Counted from the first letter of the stretch, positions 6,526 through 15,902 are shown. The stretch is DNA of 62,383 bases from Candidatus Latescibacterota bacterium (GCA_022823725.1 JAJEHL010000020.1:1-62383), one strand, 5' to 3'. Notes: generated by a model from the letters alone, not told the origin. Program-made: numbers and translations.

Positions 6526-9500
6526 ATGAAATGGATCGTTATTTTTGCTCTTAGCCTGTCCAGTGCGGCGATGGCACAGGATGTGCCCTGGCGTTATGAT
6601 TTTGAGGATGGGTCCGAGACTTATCGGGCAGATGTGGGCAGCGAGGTTGCGCTTTCGACGAGGCGTTATAAAGGGGGACAGCAATCTCTGAAGTGGTCAT
6701 GGGAGAATCATGGACGGCTTTTGTTTACGGATCCGACGCCGGGACGCAATAAGGGGTTGAATGGTTTTCGGGCGTGGGTGTACAACGAGGTGGCACTTGA
6801 TGAGGTGCTGACGTTTGGGTTTGGGACAGAGTCTGAGTTGGCAGCAAATAATCCGCGTTATCAATTTGAGTTTGGTTTGAATTTTACAGGCTGGCGGGCG
6901 ATGTGGATCCATTTGCGGGAGGATGCGCGGAACAGGTCTTATGAGGGGGCGAGAAGTGGGCGTGTGACGGCGTTTGAAGTCCGTGCGTCGAATAGTGGGA
7001 CTGTGTATCTGGATCTGGTGGAGTTGGTGGAGAGGATTCATCCCAGGCGGTCTCCCGATGCTCAGGTTCCCTTTGTCAATGCGAATAGAGCAGATAGGAG
7101 CCGCGAATACCGGTGGCGTCTGAATACTTTGCCGGGGACTCTTCCTCCAAAGATGACGGATGAAGAACGCGAGGCTTTTGAGACGATTGCCCGACGATAT
7201 GAAGCATGGGTACTCGGCGATGATGTGAAGGATGACCAGCGGGAGCCTGTGAGGATTCGGCTCAATGAGCTTAAAAATTATATAAGGCGGGGGTATCGCA
7301 GTCTGGCGGATTATGAGATTCGGCGCGAGGATGATCACATTTTGGGGAAGCCCCTGTTTGCCGAGTTGTCGCCCTATACGCCCCTTTTTCAGAGTGTTTT
7401 TCAGGGGGTTTTGTTGCGTCTGGTGCTGGATTATCGGTTGAATGGTAATGAGGAGGCGAAAGATCGGGTAATAGATGTTTTCGATTATTTGCACGATCAG
7501 GGTTGGGCAGATGGCAGTGGTGTTGGCGCGATGCATCACGAGTTTTTGCGGGTTGCGGGCTATGCCCATGCGGTGTATTTGATGCGGGATGTTTTGCAGA
7601 GCAGAGGGATGTTGGAACGAGAATTGGCGACGCTGAAATGGTTCAGTATGTTTGGCGAGTTGTACGAGGATCCGCAGGTGCCGGGCGCGAATGCGGATTT
7701 TATACGTTCGGTGGCGATGTATCGGTTGTTGTGCATTTTGATGATGGAGGATACGCCTGAGAAGGTGGCGAATATGCGTCGCTATATTGTATGGCTCAAT
7801 AATGCACTGGATATTGCGCCGGGGTGGTTGGATACGATTAAGCCGGATTTTGTGGGTTTTCACCATCGGGGTATTTACGCGAGTGGATATGCACCAAATG
7901 CGTTCCATGTGGCTTCAATTCTGGTGTATTTGTTGCACGATACGCCTTTTGCGGTGGCGGATGATAAGCGCGACAATTTGAAGCAGGCGCTGTTGACCTC
8001 CAGGATCATGGCGAATACGTATGATATTTCAATGGCTGTTAATGGTCGTTTTCCGCGGAATACTGCGGTGGCGACTAAGCTGTTGCCGGCTTATATGTAT
8101 GTGGCGTTGAGTTATGATTCGGTGGATGCGGAATTGTCGGGTGCGTTTATGCAGCTTTGGAAACCGGATTCGCAGTTGCTGATAGAGGATTTGTTTGAGC
8201 GGGTATCGGTGCGGCTGATGTATTTGCATACGCCGGGTGCGATGCAGATGATGGCGAATTTTGCAGGTGCGGGTCACACACCTATTGCTCCGCCGTCCGG
8301 GCACTGGACGCTGCCTTATGGCGCGTTGTCCATTCATCGGCGTGGAGACTGGATGGTGAGTATGAAGGGGTGGGGTAAATATGTGTGGGATTACGAGTCG
8401 TCGGGGAGGAATAATCCGCTCGGTCGTTATTTGAGCTATGGTTCGATGCTGATTTACGGCAGTGGTGAGCCGGTTGGTCGGGAGGCGAGTGGGATTGTGC
8501 GAGATGGGTGGGACTGGAGTATGTGGCCGGGTACGACGGCGATTCGCTTGAGTCATGAGCAGCTCAAACACGAGGGGCGCGATCGCAATTTTTCAGATGA
8601 GACTTTTGTGGGTGGGGTGAATATTGAAGGGCAAAATGGCGTGTTTGCGCTGAAGTTGCACGATACGAGATTCAATATGAGTTTCCGGGCGGTTAAGACG
8701 GTGTTTTGTTTTGACGATGTGCTAATTTGTCTGGGGTCGGGTATTGAGAATGATGATGGTGGGCATGCGACGGTGACGCCGTTGTTTCAGGCGGCTATTT
8801 CTGAGGATCGTCCGACGGGGGTGAATGGGGAGGGTGTGCGTGCGGTTCCTTATGCGTTTTCGGGGACGACGGGGCAGATGGCCTGGCTGATGGATTCACG
8901 GGGCAATGGGTATGTGATTCCCGATGGGGAGGGTCTGCAGGTGCAGCGACAGGTGCAGGTTTCTAAAAATTATGGCAGGGATAGCGGTGGTACAGGAGCT
9001 TTTGAATTGGCGTATCTGGATCACGGTCCCATGCCTCAGGGTAAATCCTATCACTATGCCGTGCTGGTTCAGAGATCTCCGGATAGAGTAAGTGCATTTG
9101 CCAATGCACTGGAATACGATGTGTGGCAGCGAGATGGTCAGGCACATATTGTGCATCATCGGGGGATGAAGACGACGGGTTACGCGCTGTTTGATACGGA
9201 TGCGAGGCCAGCAAATGGTCCGATTGAGGCTGTGTCTTTGCCGAGTTTGGTGATGGTCCAGGAAGTAGAGGAAGGTTTGTTGGTTTCGGTTGCGGATCCG
9301 GATTTTGGGTGGCGTTGGGAGATTCAAACACCGCACCGGCAAGACAATACACTTATTGTCAATCAGGCGAGTGAGCCTCGGAAGGTAGAGGTGACGGTGC
9401 GAGGAATATGGCGTCTGGATGGCATGTATGATCTGGTGGACGCAAGGGTTCAGTCGGGTCAGACAGTTGTGGCGTTTATGTGTCAGGATGGCAAGAGCGT

Positions 9501-9528
9501 GGAGGTGAAGTTGGTGAGGGCGGATTAG
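6526..9528 (+). CDS. secreted chondroitinase ABC-like polysaccharide lyase (PL8)
   Basis: PL8 lyases split chondroitin, hyaluronan or xanthan by beta-elimination. This 1000-residue protein starts with a signal peptide (MKWIVIFALSLSSAAMAQ). Domain order fits the chondroitinase ABC type: N-terminal jelly-roll (about 20-200, WRYDFEDGSETYRA), helical catalytic toroid (about 205-590) and beta-sandwich domains after that. Probable catalytic residues are FHHRGIYASGYAP (His446/447, Tyr451-455), NGRFPRN (Arg508) and YESSGRNNPLGRYLSYGS (Glu624). WPGTTAIRL is also a family marker. The start was set by GAGGAG 5 nt upstream of ATG. With the upstream sulfatase it points to breakdown of a sulfated glycosaminoglycan. 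Fine specificity cannot be assigned. Confidence 0.85.
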   Translation: MKWIVIFALSLSSAAMAQDVPWRYDFEDGSETYRADVGSEVALSTRRYKGGQQSLKWSWENHGRLLFTDPTPGRNKGLNGFRAWVYNEVALDEVLTFGFGTESELAANNPRYQFEFGLNFTGWRAMWIHLREDARNRSYEGARSGRVTAFEVRASNSGTVYLDLVELVERIHPRRSPDAQVPFVNANRADRSREYRWRLNTLPGTLPPKMTDEEREAFETIARRYEAWVLGDDVKDDQREPVRIRLNELKNYIRRGYRSLADYEIRREDDHILGKPLFAELSPYTPLFQSVFQGVLLRLVLDYRLNGNEEAKDRVIDVFDYLHDQGWADGSGVGAMHHEFLRVAGYAHAVYLMRDVLQSRGMLERELATLKWFSMFGELYEDPQVPGANADFIRSVAMYRLLCILMMEDTPEKVANMRRYIVWLNNALDIAPGWLDTIKPDFVGFHHRGIYASGYAPNAFHVASILVYLLHDTPFAVADDKRDNLKQALLTSRIMANTYDISMAVNGRFPRNTAVATKLLPAYMYVALSYDSVDAELSGAFMQLWKPDSQLLIEDLFERVSVRLMYLHTPGAMQMMANFAGAGHTPIAPPSGHWTLPYGALSIHRRGDWMVSMKGWGKYVWDYESSGRNNPLGRYLSYGSMLIYGSGEPVGREASGIVRDGWDWSMWPGTTAIRLSHEQLKHEGRDRNFSDETFVGGVNIEGQNGVFALKLHDTRFNMSFRAVKTVFCFDDVLICLGSGIENDDGGHATVTPLFQAAISEDRPTGVNGEGVRAVPYAFSGTTGQMAWLMDSRGNGYVIPDGEGLQVQRQVQVSKNYGRDSGGTGAFELAYLDHGPMPQGKSYHYAVLVQRSPDRVSAFANALEYDVWQRDGQAHIVHHRGMKTTGYALFDTDARPANGPIEAVSLPSLVMVQEVEEGLLVSVADPDFGWRWEIQTPHRQDNTLIVNQASEPRKVEVTVRGIWRLDGMYDLVDARVQSGQTVVAFMCQDGKSVEVKLVRAD

Positions 9529-9561
9529 GTGCTTGAAGATAAAAAATTAATGGCATGGCTC

Positions 9562-9590
9562 TTGACTCAAATGAGAATATGGGATAAATT
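9562..9590 (+). promoter_or_regulatory. sigma70-like promoter candidate for the ClpP-like gene
   Basis: TTGACT at 9562-9567 is followed after 17 nt by TAAATT at 9585-9590, 80 nt before the start codon. Spacing and -35 are good, the -10 is moderate. Confidence 0.4.
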
Positions 9591-9670
9591 GATTCGTTCA
9601 ATAAAACAAGCTAAAAGCGGATGGCTGATCGCTTATTCGTATTTCGTTGTTTTTATTTTTGGAGGACTGA

Positions 9671-10282
9671 ATGATTTGTGAGGACGATTTGATCCTCGAA
9701 GATGAGGAAAAAGAGGAAGACGGCGCGTCGAGGAACGGTATTTTGAACAAGGGGTTGATAGATGCGCGTACGATTTTGATTTCCGATCCCGTGGATCACA
9801 AGTTGACGGCTAAGGTGACTGCTCAGTTGCTGTTTTTGGATCATCAAGATTCGGAAGAGCCAATTAAAATTTTTATTAATTCGCCCGGCGGTAGTGTGTA
9901 CGATGGGTTTGCGATTTACGATATGATTCGGTTTATCCGGCCCAGAGTTAAGATGATCAGCGCGGGCTTGTCGGCGAGTGCAGCGACGGTGATTATGCTG
10001 GCGGCAGATAAGGAAGATCGGCTGGCTCTGCCAAATTCGCGCATTATGATTCATCAGCCTTCGATGCGATTTCAAGGGGTCGCCGAAGATGTGCGGCGCA
10101 CGGCTGAGGAAGTTGTGAAGATTAAGAAGAAGATTAACGAGATGTATGCCGATGAGACCGGTCAGCCACTTGAAAAGGTGGAGGAAGATACGGATCGAGA
10201 TTATTGGATGAGTCCCGATGAGGCTGTGGAATACGGGTTGATCAGCCGGGTTGTGAATGGGTTTGATGAGATAGATGATTGA
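9671..10282 (+). CDS. clpP: ClpP-like serine protease subunit
   Basis: ClpP forms a double heptamer that degrades unfolded proteins delivered by a Clp ATPase. The 203-residue product has the full fold: RTILISDPVDHKL, LFLDHQDSEEPIKIFINSPG, GLSASAATV (nucleophile Ser103), MIHQPS (His) and TDRDYWMSPDEAVEYGLI (Asp). The usual Q-A-A-S-M-G around the serine is replaced by L-S-A-S-A-A, and the N-terminal 20 residues are very acidic (DDLILEDEEKEED), so it belongs to a diverged ClpP group. No clpX or tig lies next to it. A GGAGG site precedes the ATG and a terminator follows, so it is probably monocistronic. Confidence 0.85.
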   Translation: MICEDDLILEDEEKEEDGASRNGILNKGLIDARTILISDPVDHKLTAKVTAQLLFLDHQDSEEPIKIFINSPGGSVYDGFAIYDMIRFIRPRVKMISAGLSASAATVIMLAADKEDRLALPNSRIMIHQPSMRFQGVAEDVRRTAEEVVKIKKKINEMYADETGQPLEKVEEDTDRDYWMSPDEAVEYGLISRVVNGFDEIDD

Positions 10283-10309
10283 AGTGTGAAGTCTGAAGTC
10301 TGAAGTCTG

Positions 10310-10345
10310 AAAAGTCTCCTGATTGAGGAGGCTTTTCTTTTTTGA
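10310..10345 (+). terminator. intrinsic terminator after the ClpP-like gene
   Basis: AGTCTCCT-GATTG-AGGAGGCT forms an 8-bp stem (one G-U pair), followed by a T-rich run (TTTCTTTTTT). Just before it is a small direct repeat, GAAGTCT three times (10288-10308). Confidence 0.75.
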
Positions 10346-10355
10346 GAATTGGTGA

Positions 10356-13256
10356 ATGGATATACTTGAAAACAGAAGTATTACCCCATATTGGATGATG
10401 CGTCTTTTGGGCGCGCGTACGGCAACGATTTTAATTTCATCTGATGGTCTGATTTTGGAGAGGGCTGGGGGTAAACGCTTTGCCATAAGCTCTGAGAATT
10501 TGGCGCGAGAAGATGTATTGCGTCGTGGGCGGCTGTTTTTTGAGTTGATGTTGCCGACGGATGGCGGAGAGGTGCGGCTGAAGGGGTTGCGCACGGCTGA
10601 GGTGGAGGGGTTTTTCGACTGGTTGCAGGATTATTGGTATTGGTTGGAGGAGGCTCAAAAGTTTGCGTCAGAGGTGCAGCGGTGTGCCGATGAGATTAAC
10701 AGGTTGCTGGATGCGGGGTATCTGCGCCATTCCCGTTTAAAAAAAATAAAAGCGATGGCGCGGGATATGCTTGATCAATTTCGCAAGGTGCCGGCGGTGG
10801 GCAGTTTGGATCGCGATGCTGATTTTACACTGGTGCAGCAGATGGCACACTGGGGCGATCAAGAGGTAGAAGATTTTCGCGCGCAATATGTGAGTCGTCT
10901 CAAAGAAGAGTTTTCGACTTTTTTTGATGGGGTGGAGAATAATCCGCTGACCGAGGGTCAGCGCGATGCGTGTGTGATAGATGAAGATAATAATCTGGTG
11001 CTGGCTGGTGCGGGTACTGGCAAGACGAGTGCGATGGTGGGGCGCGCGGGTTTTTTGGTTAAGAGTGGGCAGGCACGGCCCGATGAAATTCTCATGCTGG
11101 CTTTTGCGAATAAGGCGGCACAAGAGATGCAGGAGCGGCTGGATGAGCGCGTGAATGAAAGAGGTGTTGTTGCGAGTACGTTCCACAAGCTGGGTAAGGA
11201 TATTATTGCTTCGGTCGAAAAGGTGCAGCCTTCGATTTCTCCTCTGGCAACAGATGGCGCGTTGTTGGAGAAGCAGGTGGATCAGTGGTTTGAGGCGTTG
11301 CTTGAGATCTCGACCTATAAACAATGGGTTCTGGATTATCTGGGTTATTACAGGTATCAAGAGGTCAATCCCTTTGATTTTAAAACTCAGGGCGAATACT
11401 TTGAACATATTTCTGCAAATGAGATTCGCACGCTGCAAGGGGAGATGGTAAAAGGTCTGGGTGAGTTGTGGATTGCTAATCATTTGTTTAAGCTGGGAGT
11501 GGCATATCAGTACGAGGCCGATTATGAGCATGAGACGAGGAGTCCAGATTATCGGCAATACAAACCCGATTTTTATCTTCCGGATTACGGTATTTATCTG
11601 GAGCATTTTGGTATAGACCGCGATGGGAATACCGCGTCTTATGTCCCGCGCGCGAAATATCACAAAGAGATGGATTGGAAGCGCAGAACTCACGAGAAGT
11701 ACGGGACGCGCTTGATTGAGACGTTTCACTACGAATATTCCGAAGGTCGCTTGCTGACGGGCTTGCAGAAAAAATTAACAGAGGCTGGGGTGCAATTTAA
11801 TCCGCATTCGCCGGATGAGATGCTGGATACGCTGAGGGAATTTGGTGCGATTCGCGATTTGACACCGTTGCTCACAGATTTGTTGAGGCGGTTTAAGAGT
11901 AATTTGCCCCGGCCAGATGAACCGTGGGAGGAGATTGTCCAGGGTGGTCATTTGAGTTCGGTTCAGCAGCAGGTTCTGAAAATTGTGGTGCCGATTTATG
12001 AGAAGTACGAAACATTTTTGAAAGAGAACGAGCATATCGATTTTGACGATATGATTGGCAAGGCAATCGCGTATGTGCAATGTGGTCGCTTTGTTTCGCC
12101 CTGGCGGTACATTCTGGTGGATGAGTTTCAGGATATTTCCGAGCCGCGGGCGCGGTTGGTTAAGGCACTGAGAGAATCCGTTGATGCGTGTTCTCTGTTT
12201 TGCGTGGGGGATGATTGGCAGTCGATTTATCGATTTACGGGTAGTGATATTCGGTTCACTACGGATTTTGAGGCGAGATTTGGGGCTACTAAAATTACGG
12301 TTCTGGATAAGACGTTTCGGTTTAATAATAGTATTTGCGATGTTGCCTCCCGGTTTGTGCTTGAGAATCCGGCGCAGGTCAAGAAGTCGTTGGCTACGCA
12401 CGCGATGGTAAATGGTTCTGCGGTTTCTTTGTTGCGCGAGAAGAAGCGTCGCGGTTCAGAGGCGGATTTTGATGAGCGGCTGGATCGTGTGCTGGCGCAT
12501 GTCGCCGAGCGGGCAGAAGAAGGGAGTTCGATTTATTTGTTGGGCAGGTTTCGTTTTAACTTGCCCAATGGCAAGCAGATGATGATGTTGAGGAAGCGGT
12601 TTCCCTCTTTGTCTATTGCGTGCAATACGGTTCACGGTGCGAAGGGGTTAGAGGCGGATTATGTGGTGGTGTTGGGGCTTGAACGCGGTCAGTACGGTTT
12701 TCCTTCGCAGAAGACTTCTCATTCTTTGCTTGAGGTGCTTTTGCCCGCGTTAGATCCTTTTCTATATTCGGAGGAGCGCCGTTTGTTTTATGTCGCGCTG
12801 ACCCGCGCCAAACAGCGCGTGTATTTGATTGGCGATATGACGAATGCTTCTGAGTTTTTGGTCGAGTTGTTGAAGAATAAATATCCGTTGGTGCTGGACG
12901 ATTTTGAGACCAGTTTGGCGCAGGCGTCTTTTGAGCGCATTCGCTGTGTGAAGTGCAAGACGGGTACGCTTGTTGCCGTGCAGGGCAAGTCGTTTTACGG
13001 TTGTAGCAATTATCCGTTGTGCAATCATACTGAGAGCGGATGTCAAGCGTGTGGCAATCCGATGCAGCGCGCTGGGCGATTTAAAATATGTCTGGATCCC
13101 GATTGTGAATCGTGGATGCCTGTTTGCCCAAAGTGTGGCGCAGATATGGTTCAGCGCAAGGGGCGCTATGGTGCATTCTGGGGGTGTAAGAATTTTCGCG
13201 GGGATGATGATATTTCTTGTCGGCATACGGAGAATGATATTTCTTTTTCTTCGTGA
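10356..13256 (+). CDS. helicase IV (HelD/UvrD)-like helicase with nuclease-like insert and C-terminal zinc ribbons
   Basis: An SF1 DNA helicase of 966 residues, against about 680 for E. coli helicase IV. Residues about 1-80 look like the helicase IV N-terminal domain. LAGAGTGKTSAM (Walker A) is near residue 220, LVDEFQDIS (Walker B) near 588, VHGAKGLEADYVVV near 760 and ALTRAKQRVYLIGD near 815. Between motifs Ia and II lies a segment (about 385-460) with YKPDFYLPDYGIYLEHFG and KYGTRLIETF, resembling a PD-(D/E)XK/Vsr-like nuclease core. The last 120 residues have repeated C-x2-C pairs (CVKCKTG...GCSNYPLC, CQACG, CPKCG...GCKNF), typical of topoisomerase-type zinc ribbons. Such proteins probably act in DNA repair. 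The following SDR overlaps its end by only a few bases of leader. Confidence 0.85.
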   Translation: MDILENRSITPYWMMRLLGARTATILISSDGLILERAGGKRFAISSENLAREDVLRRGRLFFELMLPTDGGEVRLKGLRTAEVEGFFDWLQDYWYWLEEAQKFASEVQRCADEINRLLDAGYLRHSRLKKIKAMARDMLDQFRKVPAVGSLDRDADFTLVQQMAHWGDQEVEDFRAQYVSRLKEEFSTFFDGVENNPLTEGQRDACVIDEDNNLVLAGAGTGKTSAMVGRAGFLVKSGQARPDEILMLAFANKAAQEMQERLDERVNERGVVASTFHKLGKDIIASVEKVQPSISPLATDGALLEKQVDQWFEALLEISTYKQWVLDYLGYYRYQEVNPFDFKTQGEYFEHISANEIRTLQGEMVKGLGELWIANHLFKLGVAYQYEADYEHETRSPDYRQYKPDFYLPDYGIYLEHFGIDRDGNTASYVPRAKYHKEMDWKRRTHEKYGTRLIETFHYEYSEGRLLTGLQKKLTEAGVQFNPHSPDEMLDTLREFGAIRDLTPLLTDLLRRFKSNLPRPDEPWEEIVQGGHLSSVQQQVLKIVVPIYEKYETFLKENEHIDFDDMIGKAIAYVQCGRFVSPWRYILVDEFQDISEPRARLVKALRESVDACSLFCVGDDWQSIYRFTGSDIRFTTDFEARFGATKITVLDKTFRFNNSICDVASRFVLENPAQVKKSLATHAMVNGSAVSLLREKKRRGSEADFDERLDRVLAHVAERAEEGSSIYLLGRFRFNLPNGKQMMMLRKRFPSLSIACNTVHGAKGLEADYVVVLGLERGQYGFPSQKTSHSLLEVLLPALDPFLYSEERRLFYVALTRAKQRVYLIGDMTNASEFLVELLKNKYPLVLDDFETSLAQASFERIRCVKCKTGTLVAVQGKSFYGCSNYPLCNHTESGCQACGNPMQRAGRFKICLDPDCESWMPVCPKCGADMVQRKGRYGAFWGCKNFRGDDDISCRHTENDISFSS

Positions 13257-13270
13257 AAGGAGAGGGCGCG

Positions 13271-14041
13271 ATGGTTTTGCCCAGTATGCGATTGGATGAT
13301 CAGGTGGTGCTGGTGACGGGTGCGGGTTCGGGTATTGGGCGGGCGATTGCGATTGCGGTGGCTGAGGTGGGTGCCGATGTGGCGGTGTGCGAGGTGCCGC
13401 AGAAGGTCAATGCGCTGGAGGCGGTGTGTGAGGCGATTGAAGATTTGGGGCAGCGGGCATTGTCAGTGGCGTTGGAATTGCCGGGTCAGGAGAGTATTGA
13501 TGCGGCGGTGAGCCGGGTTATCGATACGTATGGCCGGGTTGATATTCTGGTGAATAATGCGGGTGTGAATATTCCCAGGGACGCGCTTGAGGTGACAGAG
13601 GCGGATTGGGATGGGGTGCTGGATGTGAATTTGAAGGGGTTGTTTTTTATGTCGCAGCGCGTGGCGCGGTCGATGATTGAGACGGGTGGTGGCAAGATTG
13701 TGAATATTGCGTCGCAAAATGGGGTGGTGGGTTATTACAAGCGTGCGGCTTATTGTTCGAGTAAGGCCGGTGTGGTGAATTTGACGCGGGTGTTGGCTGT
13801 GGAGTGGGCGCCTTATCAGATTACGGTGAATGCCGTGGGTCCGACGTTTATTTTGACGCCGTTGACACAATCGACGTTTGACAATGAGGCGTTGCGCGAG
13901 GATTTGCTTTCGCGGATTCCTCTGGGGCGCGTGGGACAGCCCGAAGATGTGGTGGGGGCTGTGGTGTTTTTGGCGAGTCCAGCTGCCGATCTCATTACGG
14001 GGCATACGCTGCTGGTGGATGGCGGTTGGACAGCGCTTTGA
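13271..14041 (+). CDS. short-chain dehydrogenase/reductase
   Basis: The 256-residue product is a classical SDR: TGAGSGIGRA (NAD(P) binding), ILVNNAGVN, IVNIASQNG (catalytic Ser), YCSSK (Tyr-x3-Lys) and the closing INPLG-like IPLGRVGQPEDVVGAVVFLA. It resembles gluconate 5-dehydrogenase or 3-oxoacyl-ACP reductase-like members acting on sugar acids or acyl groups. The start ATG follows GGAGAGGGCGCG. It is directly downstream of the helicase (14-nt gap) but is unlikely to share function with it. It is followed after a repeat by the CoA-transferase pair, with which it may share a pathway. Confidence 0.85.
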   Translation: MVLPSMRLDDQVVLVTGAGSGIGRAIAIAVAEVGADVAVCEVPQKVNALEAVCEAIEDLGQRALSVALELPGQESIDAAVSRVIDTYGRVDILVNNAGVNIPRDALEVTEADWDGVLDVNLKGLFFMSQRVARSMIETGGGKIVNIASQNGVVGYYKRAAYCSSKAGVVNLTRVLAVEWAPYQITVNAVGPTFILTPLTQSTFDNEALREDLLSRIPLGRVGQPEDVVGAVVFLASPAADLITGHTLLVDGGWTAL

Positions 14042-14068
14042 AGTGAGAAGTGTGAAGGACCATCAACT

Positions 14069-14101
14069 GTCATCGCGGCATGGTGTTGAGCCGCGATCCA
14101 G
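14069..14101 (+). repeat. palindromic intergenic repeat (short form)
   Basis: Same family as 6468-6499, with arms TCGCGGC / GCCGCGA and loop ATGGTGTTGA. Confidence 0.85.
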
Positions 14102-14133
14102 GAGATTTTTGTTGATTGTAAGGGCAAATTACT

Positions 14134-15126
14134 ATGACGAGTTCTGAAAATACAGGCCGAGGACCGCTGTTTACAGATCCCGATCCAGATGTTGCACGGG
14201 CGTTTTTTCGAGAGAAGAAGGGCGCGTTGACAGATAAGCTGATGTCTGTGTCTGATGCTGTTGCCCGATTTGTGCATGACGGCGATTATGTGGCTTCTGG
14301 CGGGTTTGGTGGGAACAGGATTGCGACGGCGCTTTTGCACGAGGTTGTGCGGCAGGAGCGAACAAATCTGGGGTTTGCCGGTCATACGACGACGCACGAT
14401 TTTCAGATTTTGGCGGCGGGTACGCGCACGGGGAAGCAGATTTTTTCGCGGTTGGATGCGGCATATATTTTGGGGTTGGAAGCGCGCGGGTTGTCGGCAC
14501 AGGCGCGGCGGTTGATGGAGAGCGGAGAGGTGGAGGTGTGTGAGTGGACAAATTACGCGCTGGCATGTCGGTTTCGGGCAGCGGCGACGGGGGTGCCTTT
14601 TGTGCCTGTTCGCAGTATGTTGGGGACGGATACGTTTAGAGAGAGTGCGGCTAAGGAGATCGAATGTCCTTTTACTGGCAAATCGCTGATGGCTGTGCCG
14701 GCTCTGTATCCCGATGTGGCGCTTATTCATGTGCATGAGAGTGATTTGTTCGGGAATTGTCGCATTCGGGGTATTACGGTGGCGGATTGGGATTTGTCGC
14801 GTGCTTCCAAACATGTGATTGTGAGTGCGGAGCGCATTGTGAGTACAGATGAGATTCGCAGCGATCCAAATGCGACCGCGATTCCGGCTTTTTGTGTTGA
14901 TGCGGTGTGTCATGTGCCTTATGGATCGTATCCCGGCAATATGGCTGGGGAGTATTTTTCAGATGAGGTGCATCTCAAAGCGTGGTTGGACGCAGAGCGA
15001 GATGTGGAGGCATATCGCGCGTTTCTGGATAAGTATTTGTATGGTGTCGATTGTTTTGAGAGCTATCTGGAGATTTGCGGTGGCGAAGAGCGGCTGGCGG
15101 AGTTGCGGAGGTTGGAGAATAATTGA
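14134..15126 (+). CDS. CoA-transferase family subunit A (glutaconate CoA-transferase alpha-like)
   Basis: The 330-residue product has the family I CoA-transferase A fold: KLMSVSDAVARFVHDGDYVA, SGGFGGNRIATALLHEVVR (G-G-F glycine loop), LGFAGHTTTHDFQIL and ALYPDVALIHVHESDLFGNC. This arrangement is that of glutaconate CoA-transferase A and the related IpdA subunit of steroid-ring degradation. The N-terminal 40 residues are additional. Subunit B follows directly. The paired enzyme moves CoA between dicarboxylic or ring-derived acids. The precise acid is unknown. Confidence 0.8.
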   Translation: MTSSENTGRGPLFTDPDPDVARAFFREKKGALTDKLMSVSDAVARFVHDGDYVASGGFGGNRIATALLHEVVRQERTNLGFAGHTTTHDFQILAAGTRTGKQIFSRLDAAYILGLEARGLSAQARRLMESGEVEVCEWTNYALACRFRAAATGVPFVPVRSMLGTDTFRESAAKEIECPFTGKSLMAVPALYPDVALIHVHESDLFGNCRIRGITVADWDLSRASKHVIVSAERIVSTDEIRSDPNATAIPAFCVDAVCHVPYGSYPGNMAGEYFSDEVHLKAWLDAERDVEAYRAFLDKYLYGVDCFESYLEICGGEERLAELRRLENN

Positions 15127-15137
15127 AGGTGGATGTT

Positions 15138-15902
15138 ATGTACAATGCGATGGAACTGATGATTTGTGTGGCGTCCCGGTTGCTGGAGGATGGGGCGACT
15201 GTTGGGGTGGGGACAGGGGCGCCGTGTGCAGCGGCGATGCTGGCGCAAAAGACGCATGCGCCGGGCCTTTTGGTGGCTTTTGAAGCGGGTGGTTTGGCGC
15301 CGATGTTGCCCGCGATGCCTATTTCTGTGGGCGATTCGCGCACGACATATCGGGCACTTATGGCGACGAGTATGTGTGATATTATGGAGGCGTGTCAGCG
15401 GGGTATGATGGATTACGCGTTTTTGGGTGGTGCTCAGATCGATGCGTATGGAAATTTAAATTCTACGGTTATTGGCGATTATAAAAAACCGCGTGTGCGT
15501 TTTCCGGGTAGCGGAGGTGCCAATGATTTTGCGAGTTTTTGCTGGCGCACGCTGATTATTACACAGCACGATCGCCGTCGGTTTGTGGAAGAGGTCGATT
15601 TTTTGACGACGCCGGGTTTTCTGACTGGACCGGGCGCGCGCGAGGCTGCGGGGTTGCCCAGTGGTGGGGGTCCTTATCGCGTGATTACGGATCTGGCTGT
15701 GATGAGTTTTGATGAAGATACATGTCGGATGCAGGTCGAGAGTTTGCATCCGGGTATGACGTTTGAACAGGTGCAGGAGAATACCGGGTTTGAATTGGGG
15801 CAGGTGGCTGATGTCAAAGAGACTGTGCCACCCACGGAAGAGGAGTTGAACATTTTGCGCGATGAGGTCGATCCCGATGGGTTGATTATTGGGAGATCAT
15901 AA
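15138..15902 (+). CDS. CoA-transferase family subunit B (glutaconate CoA-transferase beta-like)
   Basis: The 254-residue partner of the preceding subunit. ASRLLEDGATVGVGTGAPCA is the substrate-side loop, and LVAFEAGGLAP carries the Glu that forms the acyl-glutamyl-CoA intermediate in active beta subunits. DYAFLGGAQIDAYGNLN and the late ELNILRDEVDPDGLI are family markers. The ATG was chosen over the TTG at 15123 because AAGGTGG stands just before it. It begins 11 nt after subunit A. The catalytic Glu makes hydrolase-like drift (as in IpdB) less likely, but this is inference. Confidence 0.8.
   Translation: MYNAMELMICVASRLLEDGATVGVGTGAPCAAAMLAQKTHAPGLLVAFEAGGLAPMLPAMPISVGDSRTTYRALMATSMCDIMEACQRGMMDYAFLGGAQIDAYGNLNSTVIGDYKKPRVRFPGSGGANDFASFCWRTLIITQHDRRRFVEEVDFLTTPGFLTGPGAREAAGLPSGGGPYRVITDLAVMSFDEDTCRMQVESLHPGMTFEQVQENTGFELGQVADVKETVPPTEEELNILRDEVDPDGLIIGRS

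Noticed and set aside
6697-7908. 403-codon minus-strand open frame opposite the PL8 lyase
   Set aside because: Same shadow pattern; no signal peptide, no motif, full overlap with the lyase.
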